From positions 62,001 through 126,000 of the forward strand of contig JAPDQK010000009.1 of the NCBI GenBank assembly GCA_034505955.1: a stretch of DNA of 64,000 nt, read 5' to 3'. Below, piece after piece: positions 12,188-21,997 of the stretch. The position numbers and the translations under genes were made by a program. Under the pieces are notes generated by a model. It saw only the letters and a list, made by a program, of their open reading frames with translations, made no database searches and was not told the origin of the DNA. The stretch's first letter is position 1. Every line of letters starts with the position of its first letter. The stretch comes from Zhuqueibacter pondensis. Lineage in GTDB: Bacteria; Zhuqueibacterota; Zhuqueibacteria; Zhuqueibacterales; Zhuqueibacteraceae.

Positions 12188-15100
12188 ATGATTATGCCTT
12201 CCCGCCATCAGATTTTTTTACTCTTCTTATTTGGTTATGTGAATGGGTTGAGCGCTTTTTTCACCGGTGGTTGGTCACAACCAAAAAATAATGGCGAAGC
12301 TAAAATTGCAGCGACGGATACATTTTACGTTTCGCCCCAGGGCAGCAACAGCACCGGCACCGGTACGAAAACCCAGCCGTGGCGCAGCATCACTTTCGCG
12401 CTCAGCAAACTCCAATCGGATTCTCTCAAACCAAAAGTCATTAAAGTGGCAAACGGTGTTTACAGTGCTGCAGCCGCCGGCGAGACTTTTCCCATCAATC
12501 TAAAAAGCTGGATTTCGGTTATCGGAAGTGACAGTTTGGAAACCATTATTGACGCCAACAGAAATGCGCGCGCCATAGTCGGACAAAACGCTGCAAATGT
12601 TCTGATAGATCGTTTGATGATCCGCAACGGTTTTGCCCGTGCCGACACTGGTGAAGCCAGCCGGGGCGGCGGACTGTTGCTACGCAACTGCCGCCAGGTT
12701 GTCCTGAGAAGTTGTGTGGTGCGCGACAATGAAGCCAAAACTTCGGGCGGCGGCGTTTTTCTCGGCGGCGGATCGGAAATTCGTCTCGAAAACAATTACC
12801 TCGATAATAATCGCGCATTTGATGGCGCCGGTGTTTATTGCAGCCGTACCAAATCTATCAGAATTGGTGCCAATATCATTCAATACAACACAGCGAAAAA
12901 TAGTGCCGGCGGCATTTTCATCGACTCGGCTTCACCAACGGTGCAGCGCAATCGTATTCGCTGGAATAATGCCAGCACAATCGTGGCCAAAAACGCCGGC
13001 GGCATTCTTGTGCAAAGTGGGGATCCCCTGATTGGCGGCGCTTGGGATATGGGCAATGATATCCACGACAATGTTGGTGGCAGCTCCGGTTCGCAACTGT
13101 ACGTGATCAACAATACCACCCCGCTGAATGCTCGCTACAATTTTTGGGGCGCAGTGCCGAACAGCAGTCTTGTCGCTCCCGCTTCTTTGATTGACTTCAC
13201 GAACTATCGCAATCTTGCCATTAACATTCCGCTGGGTACCACAGACTTTTATGTGGCGCCAAATGGTTCCGATCGAAACAATGGTACGAAAAAAGCGCCG
13301 TGGCGCACGATTCATTATGCCGTCACACAAATCTTTGCTACTGACATCGATTCCCTGACGATCAATCTGGCCCCAGGAACTTACTCCGCACCGACCACTG
13401 GAGAACTGTTTCCGGTGTACATGAAAAGCAACCTCACTCTGCTTGGCTCATCATCCGGCCAATCCTTGCAATCAAAAAGCCCTGCCACAACGAGTCCGGC
13501 AACGATCATCAGCGGCGAAGGCGGGTCAAGTCATGAATTGTTGCGGTTGGAAAATGTGTCCAGTGTTCGTCTTGCCAATATGATTTTTCGCAATGCCAAG
13601 GTTGGTGCGGTTCTCGGTCGCAACAGCGATGGCATCATTATTGAGAATTGCGTTTTCGAGGACAATCAATCAGCCCGCGGTGCTGCGATTACTTTTGCAA
13701 AAGTCAAAAGCTCGGAGATTCGCAACAATTTGTTTCGCCGCAACCGCAGCGCCGGCTCCGGCGGCGCCTTGGTGTTGGCGCAGGACGGTTCAACGATTTC
13801 CGGCAATCTTTTCGCCGAGAACAGCGCAAATACAGGTGGCGGCGCGGTGCATTGCGATTCCACCAGTGACACGCGATTTCTGCGCAATGAATTTCAAAAA
13901 AATACCGCCGGCTTTGGTGGCGCACTGTATTTCACTCGTTCCAATCCTCGCCTTTTGAATAATCGAATCCTCTCGAATCATGCCACTGCTTCCGGCGGTG
14001 GTGCCATCGCGCTGGATGGTGCTTCGATGCCGCTGATCGGCACTCGTGACAATCAATCCAATGACATCTATTTGAACACCGCGGTCAAAGGTGGCTCGCA
14101 AATCCAACGCCTCGATCCCGGCCTGAAAGTCGATGTGCGCAGCAACTATTGGGGACAAATTCCCGATTCGACGATGCTGGCACCCTTTGCGCAGTTTGCC
14201 ACAGATAACTACCGGCAGGTTTCCGAACGCATGCCGGCGAGCACGCGCGAAATCTACGTCTCACCCACCGGCGACGATGCGCAGAGCGGTGGCTCTCGAA
14301 GCGAGGCTTTGCGTACCATCAAGCAAGCCCAACAATTGGCGTTTGGTACCGAAAAAAGTCCGGTCACATTGCATTTGCTGCAAGGCCGTTTCGCGGTGTC
14401 TACAAATGGTGAAGCTTTTCCGATTACGTTGAAAAATTTCCTTGTCCTGCGCGGCGCCAGTCGCGATTCCACGAGTGTGGATGCAGAAAATCGCAGTCGC
14501 GTATTTGAAGGCAACAATGTTGTCGGCAGTACGGTTGTCAACATGAAAATTGTCGGTGGGACTGCTTCAGGTTACGGGGGCGCGGTGCTGGTAAGCAACG
14601 GCATGACTGCCTCTGCTCATAAAACGGTTTCCCTGACAATTGAAAATTGCACGCTCCAGGAAAACTCAGCCACCCACGGTGGCGCCTTGGCGGCAATTCG
14701 CAATTACAAAACCATCATTCGTGGTTGCATATTTTCAAATAACACCAGCCGGCAAAATGGCGGCGCGGTGCTGGCGTTGGGTGACTCGGTTGAAATCAGC
14801 GGTTCGGAATTTTATTCCAACCTTGCAAAAGCCGGTGGTGGCGCCGTAAATATCGATAGTGCTGCGGTACTCACTTTGGCCAATAGTTGGATCCATGATA
14901 ATACTGCAGCGCAGGGTGGTGGCGTTGCGGTGACCAATGGCTGGGCGAGAATTTGGCGCAACGTGATCATCGATAACGTGGCGCAAGGCGGACCCGGCGG
15001 TGGCATTTATCTCAGCACCAGCGGCAAGGCAATCATCGGCGGGGCAGCGGAAAATGGCAATGATCTTTATGGAAATCGCGCAGTAAATTCCGGCAATGCC

Positions 15101-16762
15101 GTTGGCAGCGCACTGCGCAATGACAAAATTGAAGCACGTCACAATTTTTGGGGCGGCCGGCCCGAAGCAACGCTCGTCAACCATCCCGCCAATTTTGAGG
15201 TGACGCCGTATCGTTACGTCACGATTTCGGTGCCGGAGAAGAGCCGCGAGTTTTATTTTTCGCCAAAAGGCAATGATGGCAATTCCGGCGTGAGCAGAAA
15301 TTCTCCCTGGTGCAATTTGAATGTCGCATTACGAAAGTTCTTCAGCGAACCGGGTGATTCGGTACGGCTCAATTTACTGAACGGAACTTACTCGCCCAAC
15401 ACCACGGGCGAGCGGTTCCCGCTGCGCCTGCCAAGTCGTGTCTCACTAATCGGACAACATCCTGATAGTGTCCTGTTGGATGGTGGCAGCAAGACACGCA
15501 TTTTGGAAATTTACGATGCGACACGTGTCTGGATTCGGAACTTGACGTTAATCAATGGCAATGGGACCTCGATCACAATGCCGCAGGCGATTTCTGCTTA
15601 TTCTGCCGGCGGCGCGCGCATTCACAAAAGCTCTGTCATTCATTTCGAGCAAGTTGCTTTTCTCAAAAACAGAACCGACAGTGACGGCGGCGCGATCGCC
15701 GCGGATTCGAGTGATTCCGTAGTCATGCTGAACTGTCGTTTTAGTGACAATGCCGGTCGCGGCGGCGGTGTTTTCTTCCATCGCACCAGCGGTGAAATTC
15801 GCGGTTGTAACTTTCGTTTGAATCGTTCACCCAACAATGGCTCCGCGATCTATCTGGATAGTGCCTCGCCTAAAATCGTCAGCAACCTGATCATTGGAAA
15901 TATCTCGGAGTCCACAGACATCGGGGGCGCCATCTTTTGCGCCGGTTCCTCACTGCCTGTTATCGGCGGTGCACCCGGACAGGGAAATGACATTTACAAT
16001 AATACCGGCGGCATTCGCGGCAGATTTCTGGCTCGTCATTCAAACTCGCCGGTGATCCCGGCAACTTTCAATTATCTTGGCGACGGAAGTCTGGACGAGA
16101 AAATCATTTATCCGGTAATCGGATTCGATGTAAGTTTCACCCGGAGCACCCCAATTACAAAAAATGGCGTACCTGTCATCACTCTGATTGCACCACCGAA
16201 CAATCAGCCCGTCAAAATCAGCCGTCTGGACACGATAACCTTTCAAATTGTTGCTTACGATCCGGACAATGAATTGTTGACTTATACCTGGACGCTTGAC
16301 GAGGGGGCCATACCTGTGGGCTTCGGAGCGCAGTACGCTTTCTACCCGTACTTTATCGATCCCGGGAATCATCGTCTCCGCGTCATCGTCAGCGATCAGC
16401 GCGATACAATTTCGGTGAGTTGGAACGTGGAAGTGGTGACAACCAGTGTCGATGCACGAAGTGAGAATCTGCCGGTGACTTTTTCGCTGGATCAAAATTT
16501 TCCCAATCCCCTGCGCAGTTCGGAGGCTTTGACGGTAATACCATATCAACTTGCCCGCCGGAGTGAAGTGATCCTGGAAGTCTATGATTTACTGGGACGG
16601 AATGTGCGTTTGTTGGAGCAGTCGCAGAAGCCGGCAGGGTTTTACACGACGAAGTGGGATGGTCGTGACCAGAGGGGAAATTCGGTTGAAAGCGGCATTT
16701 ATTTCATACAGATGCGCGCCGGGGATTTCACGGCACAACGCAAGATTTTAGTGATCAGATAA
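12188..16762 (+). CDS. Very large secreted right-handed beta-helix protein with type IX-like sorting tail
   Basis: About 1,524 residues. A signal peptide (IMPSRHQIFLLFLFGYVNGLSA) is followed by four units of about 310-335 residues. Each opens with a motif like FYVSPQGS / FYVAPNGSD / IYVSPTGDD / FYFSPKGNDG and continues with Asn- and Gly-rich beta-helix coils (DUF1565 and pectate-lyase-like repeats such as GGAVLA, NNF/YWG). Near the C-terminus is an Ig-like domain (residues about 1330-1430), then the sequence LDQNFPNPLRSSE and a FlgD-like/Por-secretion tail ending in a basic IVIR-type strand. That tail is typical of proteins exported by type IX secretion in the FCB group. The frame is open from 12134, but the signal peptide fits the ATG at 12188 or 12194. 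It may bind or cleave polysaccharide or act as an adhesin. No catalytic site is assigned. Confidence 0.88.
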   Translation: MIMPSRHQIFLLFLFGYVNGLSAFFTGGWSQPKNNGEAKIAATDTFYVSPQGSNSTGTGTKTQPWRSITFALSKLQSDSLKPKVIKVANGVYSAAAAGETFPINLKSWISVIGSDSLETIIDANRNARAIVGQNAANVLIDRLMIRNGFARADTGEASRGGGLLLRNCRQVVLRSCVVRDNEAKTSGGGVFLGGGSEIRLENNYLDNNRAFDGAGVYCSRTKSIRIGANIIQYNTAKNSAGGIFIDSASPTVQRNRIRWNNASTIVAKNAGGILVQSGDPLIGGAWDMGNDIHDNVGGSSGSQLYVINNTTPLNARYNFWGAVPNSSLVAPASLIDFTNYRNLAINIPLGTTDFYVAPNGSDRNNGTKKAPWRTIHYAVTQIFATDIDSLTINLAPGTYSAPTTGELFPVYMKSNLTLLGSSSGQSLQSKSPATTSPATIISGEGGSSHELLRLENVSSVRLANMIFRNAKVGAVLGRNSDGIIIENCVFEDNQSARGAAITFAKVKSSEIRNNLFRRNRSAGSGGALVLAQDGSTISGNLFAENSANTGGGAVHCDSTSDTRFLRNEFQKNTAGFGGALYFTRSNPRLLNNRILSNHATASGGGAIALDGASMPLIGTRDNQSNDIYLNTAVKGGSQIQRLDPGLKVDVRSNYWGQIPDSTMLAPFAQFATDNYRQVSERMPASTREIYVSPTGDDAQSGGSRSEALRTIKQAQQLAFGTEKSPVTLHLLQGRFAVSTNGEAFPITLKNFLVLRGASRDSTSVDAENRSRVFEGNNVVGSTVVNMKIVGGTASGYGGAVLVSNGMTASAHKTVSLTIENCTLQENSATHGGALAAIRNYKTIIRGCIFSNNTSRQNGGAVLALGDSVEISGSEFYSNLAKAGGGAVNIDSAAVLTLANSWIHDNTAAQGGGVAVTNGWARIWRNVIIDNVAQGGPGGGIYLSTSGKAIIGGAAENGNDLYGNRAVNSGNAVGSALRNDKIEARHNFWGGRPEATLVNHPANFEVTPYRYVTISVPEKSREFYFSPKGNDGNSGVSRNSPWCNLNVALRKFFSEPGDSVRLNLLNGTYSPNTTGERFPLRLPSRVSLIGQHPDSVLLDGGSKTRILEIYDATRVWIRNLTLINGNGTSITMPQAISAYSAGGARIHKSSVIHFEQVAFLKNRTDSDGGAIAADSSDSVVMLNCRFSDNAGRGGGVFFHRTSGEIRGCNFRLNRSPNNGSAIYLDSASPKIVSNLIIGNISESTDIGGAIFCAGSSLPVIGGAPGQGNDIYNNTGGIRGRFLARHSNSPVIPATFNYLGDGSLDEKIIYPVIGFDVSFTRSTPITKNGVPVITLIAPPNNQPVKISRLDTITFQIVAYDPDNELLTYTWTLDEGAIPVGFGAQYAFYPYFIDPGNHRLRVIVSDQRDTISVSWNVEVVTTSVDARSENLPVTFSLDQNFPNPLRSSEALTVIPYQLARRSEVILEVYDLLGRNVRLLEQSQKPAGFYTTKWDGRDQRGNSVESGIYFIQMRAGDFTAQRKILVIR

Positions 16763-16763
16763 G

Positions 16764-16830
16764 GCAAGTTGCAAGGGGCAAGTTGCAAGTTTATAAGTTA
16801 TCATTTGCAAACTTGCCACTCGCTACTTGC
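16764..16830. repeat. GCAAGT-word imperfect hairpin
   Basis: It starts two bases after the stop of the beta-helix gene. The left arm (GCAAGTTGCAAGGGGCAAG...) and the right arm (reverse complement GCAAGTAGCGAGTGGCAAG...) match at most positions, with differences that keep the word structure. It is related to the insert in the tRNA-like gene at 8563-8605. Confidence 0.65.
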
Positions 16831-16843
16831 TTGGCGTCCGTGA

Positions 16844-16883
16844 GGGGCGTTGCTCTATCGAAGATGGACAGCGCCCCTTTTTT
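16844..16883 (+). terminator. Rho-independent terminator after the beta-helix gene
   Basis: GGGGCGTTG pairs with CAGCGCCCC (one G.U), followed by a run of six T. It lies 80 bases past the stop codon. Confidence 0.75.
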
Positions 16884-17049
16884 ATTTGCACTTTTCCCGC
16901 CTTTTATCTATCTTTAACCTTGACAAAAACCTTTTCCGATTGCTTTGCATTTATCCGCTTTATCCACTCGATCTGCTTACCCAATCATTGGTAAACTGAT
17001 TTGACGGATCAAGCGAAAAATCCGATCTTTTTTATGACGGAGGCGAAAC

Positions 17050-18357
17050 ATGAGGTATGCAAGTAGATTCCTGTTGCTGGCAATGATGGTCGCACCGGTG
17101 GCAACGTTAATGGCACAAGAACGCGTGATCACCATCCAAGCCGGCAAGTTGATCGACGGGAAGAACGATGCGCCACAAACTGGTGTCACGATTTTGGTGA
17201 AAGGCAATCGCATCATCGAGGTGGGAAAGAATCTCAAAATTCCCGCCGAGGCACAAACCATCGATCTCCGCAACAGCACGGTGCTGCCGGGGCTCATTGA
17301 TGCTCACACGCATATTCTCCTGCAAGGCGATGTGACACAAGCGGAATATGACGAGCAAATTTACAAAGAGTCGATCCCGTACCGCACCATTCGCGCCGTG
17401 GCTGCCGTGCGCAATGCATTGATGAATGGCATCACCGCCATGCGCGATGTGGAAACCGAAGGCGCCATGTATGCGGATGTTGACGTGAAGAAGGCCATCA
17501 ACAACGGCATCATCCCGGGCCCGCGCTTGTGGGTTTCGACGCGGGCAATGGCGCCAACCGGTGCGTATGGCCCGACCGGTTATTCGTGGGAGTTGCATCT
17601 CCCCAAGGGCGTGCAAATCGTCGATGGTCCGGAGGAATGCCGCAAAGCCGTAAGAGAGCAAATTGCCAACGGTGCCGATTGGATAAAAATTTATTGTGAT
17701 CGCCGCTACTATATCGACAAGGACGGCGGCCTCTCCAGCCAATCGAATTGGACTCCGGACGAGCTCAAAGCCATCGTGGATGAAACCCATCGCCTTGGCA
17801 AAAAAGTCGCCGCGCACGCGATTGGACGCAACGGCATCAAGATGGCGCTCGATTACGGCTGCGATACTATCGAGCACGGCGATGGCTTTGACGATGCGTT
17901 AATCGCACAAGCGGTACGGCAAGGTGTTTTCTGGTGCCCGACCATGTTGGTCACAGAATATGTTGCTCCTGGCCGTGCCGTCGCCGGAAATGATATTTGG
18001 CAAAAAATGGTGCCGATGCTTCGCACCGCAGTCGGCAAAGGCGCCAAAGCCGGAATGAAAATCGCCATGGGCACCGATGCCGGCGGTTTTCCGTGGACCG
18101 TCAATCAAGCCGGTGAACTGCGACTGATGGTCAATGCGGGCATGACACCGATGCAAGCCATCAAAGCGGCCACCATCGTTGCCGCCGACTTGCTCGATCA
18201 AGAGGCCAATATTGGCAGCGTCGAAGCTGGGAAACTTGCCGACATCATCGCGGTTCCCGGCGACCCGTTGCAAGATATTGCGGTGATGGAAAGGGTGAGT
18301 TTTGTGATGAAGGATGGGAAGGTATACGTCGGTATTGGCGGCACGATGTCCAAATAG
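17050..18357 (+). CDS. Secreted amidohydrolase (metal-dependent hydrolase, imidazolonepropionase/prolidase-like)
   Basis: 435 residues with a Sec signal peptide (about 1-22, ending LMAQ). Amidohydrolase-superfamily motifs appear in order: the HxH metal site in DAHTHILL, a candidate bridging Lys in DWIKIYCD, His in VAAHAIG, His in TIEHGDGF and the Asp in AMGTDAGGF, followed by the beta-sandwich return GKLADIIAVPGDP. Related exported enzymes cleave N-acyl amino acids or Xaa-Pro dipeptides. The exact substrate cannot be read from sequence. GGAGG six bases before the ATG supports the start. It stands apart from the next gene by about 50 bases and may be co-transcribed with it. Confidence 0.9.
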   Translation: MRYASRFLLLAMMVAPVATLMAQERVITIQAGKLIDGKNDAPQTGVTILVKGNRIIEVGKNLKIPAEAQTIDLRNSTVLPGLIDAHTHILLQGDVTQAEYDEQIYKESIPYRTIRAVAAVRNALMNGITAMRDVETEGAMYADVDVKKAINNGIIPGPRLWVSTRAMAPTGAYGPTGYSWELHLPKGVQIVDGPEECRKAVREQIANGADWIKIYCDRRYYIDKDGGLSSQSNWTPDELKAIVDETHRLGKKVAAHAIGRNGIKMALDYGCDTIEHGDGFDDALIAQAVRQGVFWCPTMLVTEYVAPGRAVAGNDIWQKMVPMLRTAVGKGAKAGMKIAMGTDAGGFPWTVNQAGELRLMVNAGMTPMQAIKAATIVAADLLDQEANIGSVEAGKLADIIAVPGDPLQDIAVMERVSFVMKDGKVYVGIGGTMSK

Positions 18358-18411
18358 GTTGTGTCACTGCACCGCAAAATCAAACAGGATATAACTGCAA
18401 GAGGTGTGGGA

Positions 18412-19356
18412 ATGGAATTCATCAAAAAATTATGGCGACGCTTTCGGTTGCCGCTTTTCATTATTCTTTCCGGTGCATTCGCAATCATTGATAAGTGGAA
18501 GACCGATATTCATTTGGATTATGTAACGATTTACATTTTAGTCGTTACAATTTTTATTATTATCGTTCAGCGCAGCAATCGTGAAACACCTCGCATGCCA
18601 CGCGTTCCAGAACTCCAGCTCATAAAACAGAGGACCAAAGCCGGCAAGCTCAGGCTTTCTGAAATATTGATAGAAGAATTTGATTATGTCAAAGAAACCG
18701 CATCACAGGCGATGAACGACCGCCACACGATGGTCAATTATTTTTTGCTTTCCGCCGGTGTGGTTCTGGCTGGCTCCGGCGTGATGGTGAGTGCAGAAGG
18801 TGGCATCACGTTTCCTTACCGTTACGAAATTTTAATAGCATTGAATCTGCTTTTTAATGCCGTCGGCTGGGTTTATTTTATGCAAGTGGTGCGGTTGCGA
18901 CAGGCTTGGTGTGAAAGCGCGCGCGCTATGAATCATATCAAATCGGTTTTTACGAAAAACTGTGAATTCTTCCCGCAACTGGCCAGAAAAGCTTTCAGAT
19001 GGAACATCAAAACCATTCCACCTGCGGAAAGAAAGATGACTGTGTTCTACTTTTCGGCGCTGCTTATCGGTATTCTCAGCGCCGCCGCCATTACTCTTTC
19101 CAGCATCATTTTGGTCAATATCAAATTGCTTCGCGAGGCAGACACCATTCATCAAGCCAAAGAACTCCCTTCGAATTTTCTCTGGATGAGCTTCGGTTTG
19201 GGGTTATACCATTTATTTTTCCAAATGTCGATGTATACCGCATTTTTGGAGGAACCAACGCTGCCAAAAGCAAAACCCAAGGAAACGAGTGCTGTGCGTG
19301 TTGCCCATCACCTCGATACAAACCTGAACAACACGAGGTCCTCCCATGAAAGTTGA
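18412..19356 (+). CDS. Multi-pass membrane protein of unknown function
   Basis: I do not recognise a family. The protein has about five hydrophobic segments: two near the N-terminus (LPLFIILSGAFAII and VTIYILVVTIFIIIV), a pair in the middle (YFLLSAGVVLAGSGVMV and ILIALNLLFNAVGWVYF), and one or two near 230-280 (FYFSALLIGILSAAAITLSS). A charged region (about 65-105) lies between the pairs. The frame opens at 18361, but the ATG at 18412 has GAGG seven bases upstream. Its end overlaps the Nudix gene start by 11 bases, so the two are translationally linked. Confidence 0.75.
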   Translation: MEFIKKLWRRFRLPLFIILSGAFAIIDKWKTDIHLDYVTIYILVVTIFIIIVQRSNRETPRMPRVPELQLIKQRTKAGKLRLSEILIEEFDYVKETASQAMNDRHTMVNYFLLSAGVVLAGSGVMVSAEGGITFPYRYEILIALNLLFNAVGWVYFMQVVRLRQAWCESARAMNHIKSVFTKNCEFFPQLARKAFRWNIKTIPPAERKMTVFYFSALLIGILSAAAITLSSIILVNIKLLREADTIHQAKELPSNFLWMSFGLGLYHLFFQMSMYTAFLEEPTLPKAKPKETSAVRVAHHLDTNLNNTRSSHES

Positions 19357-19921
19357 ATTAAATGATGAGCAGGTGGTTTACGATGACTTCTTCAAAATCG
19401 TGGTTGGAAAACTGAGGTTCGAGAAATTTAACGGCCAGATGTCGGAAAAAGTGCGTCGCCTGTGCCTGGATCGTGGCGATGCCGTCGCCGTGGTTCTCTT
19501 CAACCCCAGGAACCAAACACTAATTTTGATCGAGCAATTTCGCTATCCGGTCTATCGCGCGCTGCAAAATCAAAATGGCTGGATTTATGAGTTGGTCGCG
19601 GGTGTGATAGAGCCGGGAGAAATGCCGGAAGAGGTGGTTCGCCGCGAGGTGATGGAAGAAGCCGGATACAAAGTGGAAAACCTTGAGCTGCTGGCGCGCA
19701 TCTATCCCTCGCCAGGAGGCACTTCGGAGCGAATTCACATTTATTATGCCGAAGTTACCGATAGAGAAAACCGGGGCGGAGGTGTGGCCACCGAGCATGA
19801 AGACATCCGGGTGATGGAATTGCCCGTGGCCCAGGTGTATGCAATGCTCGAGCAAGGCTTGTTCGAAGATGCCAAGACGCTGATTGGTTTGTGGTATGCG
19901 AAGCAAAAAGTTGGAGTCTGA
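19346..19921 (+). CDS. Nudix hydrolase, ADP-ribose pyrophosphatase type
   Basis: 191 residues. The Nudix box is complete (GVIEPGEMPEEVVRREVMEE followed by AGY) and binds the catalytic Mg ions. The following YPSPGGTSERIH segment is typical of the NudF/GDP-mannose hydrolase group, and so is the N-terminal dimerisation strand region. Such enzymes split ADP-ribose or GDP-mannose into nucleoside monophosphate and sugar phosphate. GAGG seven bases before the ATG supports the start, which overlaps the preceding membrane-protein gene. Confidence 0.92.
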   Translation: MKVELNDEQVVYDDFFKIVVGKLRFEKFNGQMSEKVRRLCLDRGDAVAVVLFNPRNQTLILIEQFRYPVYRALQNQNGWIYELVAGVIEPGEMPEEVVRREVMEEAGYKVENLELLARIYPSPGGTSERIHIYYAEVTDRENRGGGVATEHEDIRVMELPVAQVYAMLEQGLFEDAKTLIGLWYAKQKVGV

Positions 19922-19994
19922 AATACCTCCAAGCCATGGCGATGAAGGTTTGGCCTTCTACTTCGTCACTTTCTAGTAGAGCGATTCTTAAATA

Positions 19995-20124
19995 TTGTTG
20001 CAACGTCTCGTCATTGCGAGTGGTACATGGCCCATGTGCCACTCGCAATGACCACAAGCTGTTCTGCCCGAGAGAATGACCCTCGGGGCATGTACCACTC
20101 GCAATGACACTTTTTGTTGCAACG
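19995..20124. repeat. Mosaic intergenic repeat with nested inverted copies
   Basis: The segment is bounded by two direct copies of TTGTTGCAACG (19995-20005 and 20114-20124). Inside, CATTGCGAGTGGTACATGG (20012-20030) is inverted as CCATGTGCCACTCGCAATG (20032-20050), and a third arm CATGTACCACTCGCAATG follows at 20089-20106. Between them is a small hairpin CCCGAG...CTCGGG (about 20068-20088). Confidence 0.6.
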
Positions 20125-20207
20125 TTAATTCGGAATCAATCTACTAGGCTAGTTTTTTTGCCGAAAATGTGTTAGTTTCATTTAGTCAAAATAAGAGGAA
20201 CGCTCTT

Positions 20208-20381
20208 ATGAAAGTTGACGAAATTCGCAAAATCGCCAAGGCTCGTCCCTTCAAGGCTTTTGAGATTCATGGTGAAAATGGCGAAAAATTACCTCATCCC
20301 ACACCCGGAAAATATCTTTATCACCAACAGATCATCGTCACTGTCGACGAACAGGGTCAATCGATCTTGATAGCACCGTAG
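20208..20381 (+). CDS. Small conserved-type protein, possibly shortened
   Basis: 57 residues (MKVDEIRKIAKARPFKAFEI...). The N-terminal half resembles a common small bacterial protein with the pattern Q-P-F-R-P-F-R-I-H-L-A-D-G, of unknown function. Members I know are usually 70-95 residues and have more sequence at the C-terminus, so this copy may be trimmed. AGAGGA eight bases upstream of the ATG at 20208 supports translation. It stands alone between repeat-rich spacers. Confidence 0.55.
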   Translation: MKVDEIRKIAKARPFKAFEIHGENGEKLPHPTPGKYLYHQQIIVTVDEQGQSILIAP

Positions 20382-20628
20382 GCGGTAAACATGAGTTGTC
20401 TTGTTGAGGGCACACAAAAAGTTACAGCTTAGTTTTTGCTTATAACTCAGGGCCTTTTCACCGCCAAGCAGAAACGGCAAAAGCGGAATTTGCTGCTTCA
20501 CGCTCTTCACACTCATTCTCCCCGCCATTTTGCCAACTTCGTTAAAACTCGTCGCGGCCACAACCAATCACCCTGACCGAGTCAAAAGCCCAGTGATGAG
20601 TACCAAGATTTTTGACATTCGCATTCCG

Positions 20629-21903
20629 TCACTCCGGATTACCGCCTTCGTGGACAATGTGCAACGTTCGCCAGTCACTTTTAACCAGCTCATCTCCGGT
20701 AATATCAATGGCAATCACCCGCCAGCGCAATTTTCCATCCGGCACACTATCTTTCAGCCATGCCGGCGCGCGATAAGCGCCAACGCCGGACTGCAGCAGT
20801 GCGGATAAAATCAGATTTCCGATGGAATCTTCGATTTCGACACGATAAATGGCGGCTTCGCGAATCTGCAGCCAACTGAAATCGATTGGTTTATCAGGAA
20901 CAAGGTGTGCGCCTTCTTCTGGGAGCATCAGATTCAGCTTGCCAATAATGGCTTGCAAGGGTTTGCTTCCGGCACTGCCTACAAAATAGCGCAAAGGTGG
21001 AATCGGAAAACCGGCTACCGCACCGGAATAGACCACACCCGTGCCGGCACCAGCCGCAGCGAGATTGGAATCACCCTCTTTATCATCCGAGGCTTCGATA
21101 CGGAGCAAAATCATGTAAAGTCCTTCGACGGTATTGGGCAGCCGTGAGATTTCCGGACCGGGTAGAGTGAATTTTCCTGCCGGTGGTAGAAACACACTGA
21201 ACCGTTGCAGTTCGGTATACCGGCGTTGCAGTCCGCGCTCTTCAATCGGCAGCGTGGCTTCAGTGAGCAGATCACGCACGGCCGGCGGCTCGTCGCCCGG
21301 TAACACGATTTCCCAGCGACCCTTCAATTGCCCGCTCCCATTGTAAACAATTTCGGCATAAAGCGATGGTGGGGTCTCGCCGCTTTTCATAGGGAGGACC
21401 GGGGCATCCGTTTCAAAAGCAAGTTTCACGTCGAGCAATGCAAAAGGAACACGTGCTCCACCACCCGCCAAACGGCAGGTAACGGCGACATATTGATCCG
21501 GCTCACGCGCGTTGCTACTGACAAATCGTCTGACGTAAAAGAAGGCGGAATTCGCACCGGATTGCGCCGCTTGATACGCCCGCCGGGCAACGGACGGCGG
21601 AATCGACATGATGTCGGTAAACGCCGTACCTTTTGAACTCGACAAATCATAGCGAATCGGAAGCCGGCCGAAAATGGTGTTGGGATCACATTTGTTGCCA
21701 ACATCGGGCGCGGCATTGATCAACTCTCCGCACCAGAATGCTTCGGCTGGTCGATAGTTCCCCAGCCCGCCGTAAGTGAGAAAGACAACGGTTGGCCCAC
21801 TGCTGTTGACATTGACACCGGTGGGATTTACCTTGATTTGGGCCATGCCACTGTTCACCAAAACGAAAAAAAATGCCATCCCAATCAATCGTTTCTTTTT
21901 CAT
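20629..21903 (-). CDS. Secreted protein of unknown function with a C-terminal beta domain
   Basis: 424 residues with a signal peptide (about 1-21, ending NSGMAQ). No catalytic family is recognised. The C-terminal 100 residues (from LMLPEEGAHLVPDKPIDFSW) resemble the Fn3-like or Ig-like domains with FxW and KLRWRV strands that occur at the ends of envelope proteins. The N-terminal half has two Cys that could form a disulfide. GAGG six bases before the ATG supports the start. It is the third gene of a minus-strand trio with an outer-membrane barrel and an Ig-like secreted protein, which suggests a shared cell-surface function. Confidence 0.75.
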   Translation of the reverse strand: MKKKRLIGMAFFFVLVNSGMAQIKVNPTGVNVNSSGPTVVFLTYGGLGNYRPAEAFWCGELINAAPDVGNKCDPNTIFGRLPIRYDLSSSKGTAFTDIMSIPPSVARRAYQAAQSGANSAFFYVRRFVSSNAREPDQYVAVTCRLAGGGARVPFALLDVKLAFETDAPVLPMKSGETPPSLYAEIVYNGSGQLKGRWEIVLPGDEPPAVRDLLTEATLPIEERGLQRRYTELQRFSVFLPPAGKFTLPGPEISRLPNTVEGLYMILLRIEASDDKEGDSNLAAAGAGTGVVYSGAVAGFPIPPLRYFVGSAGSKPLQAIIGKLNLMLPEEGAHLVPDKPIDFSWLQIREAAIYRVEIEDSIGNLILSALLQSGVGAYRAPAWLKDSVPDGKLRWRVIAIDITGDELVKSDWRTLHIVHEGGNPE

Positions 21904-21997
21904 GAATTGCCTCGATCAAAAATAAAGAATTGGAACGCCGATGATCATGAATGAAAATCAATTAAAATTCAACGCTGCAACCTGCTTCCGAAACAAT

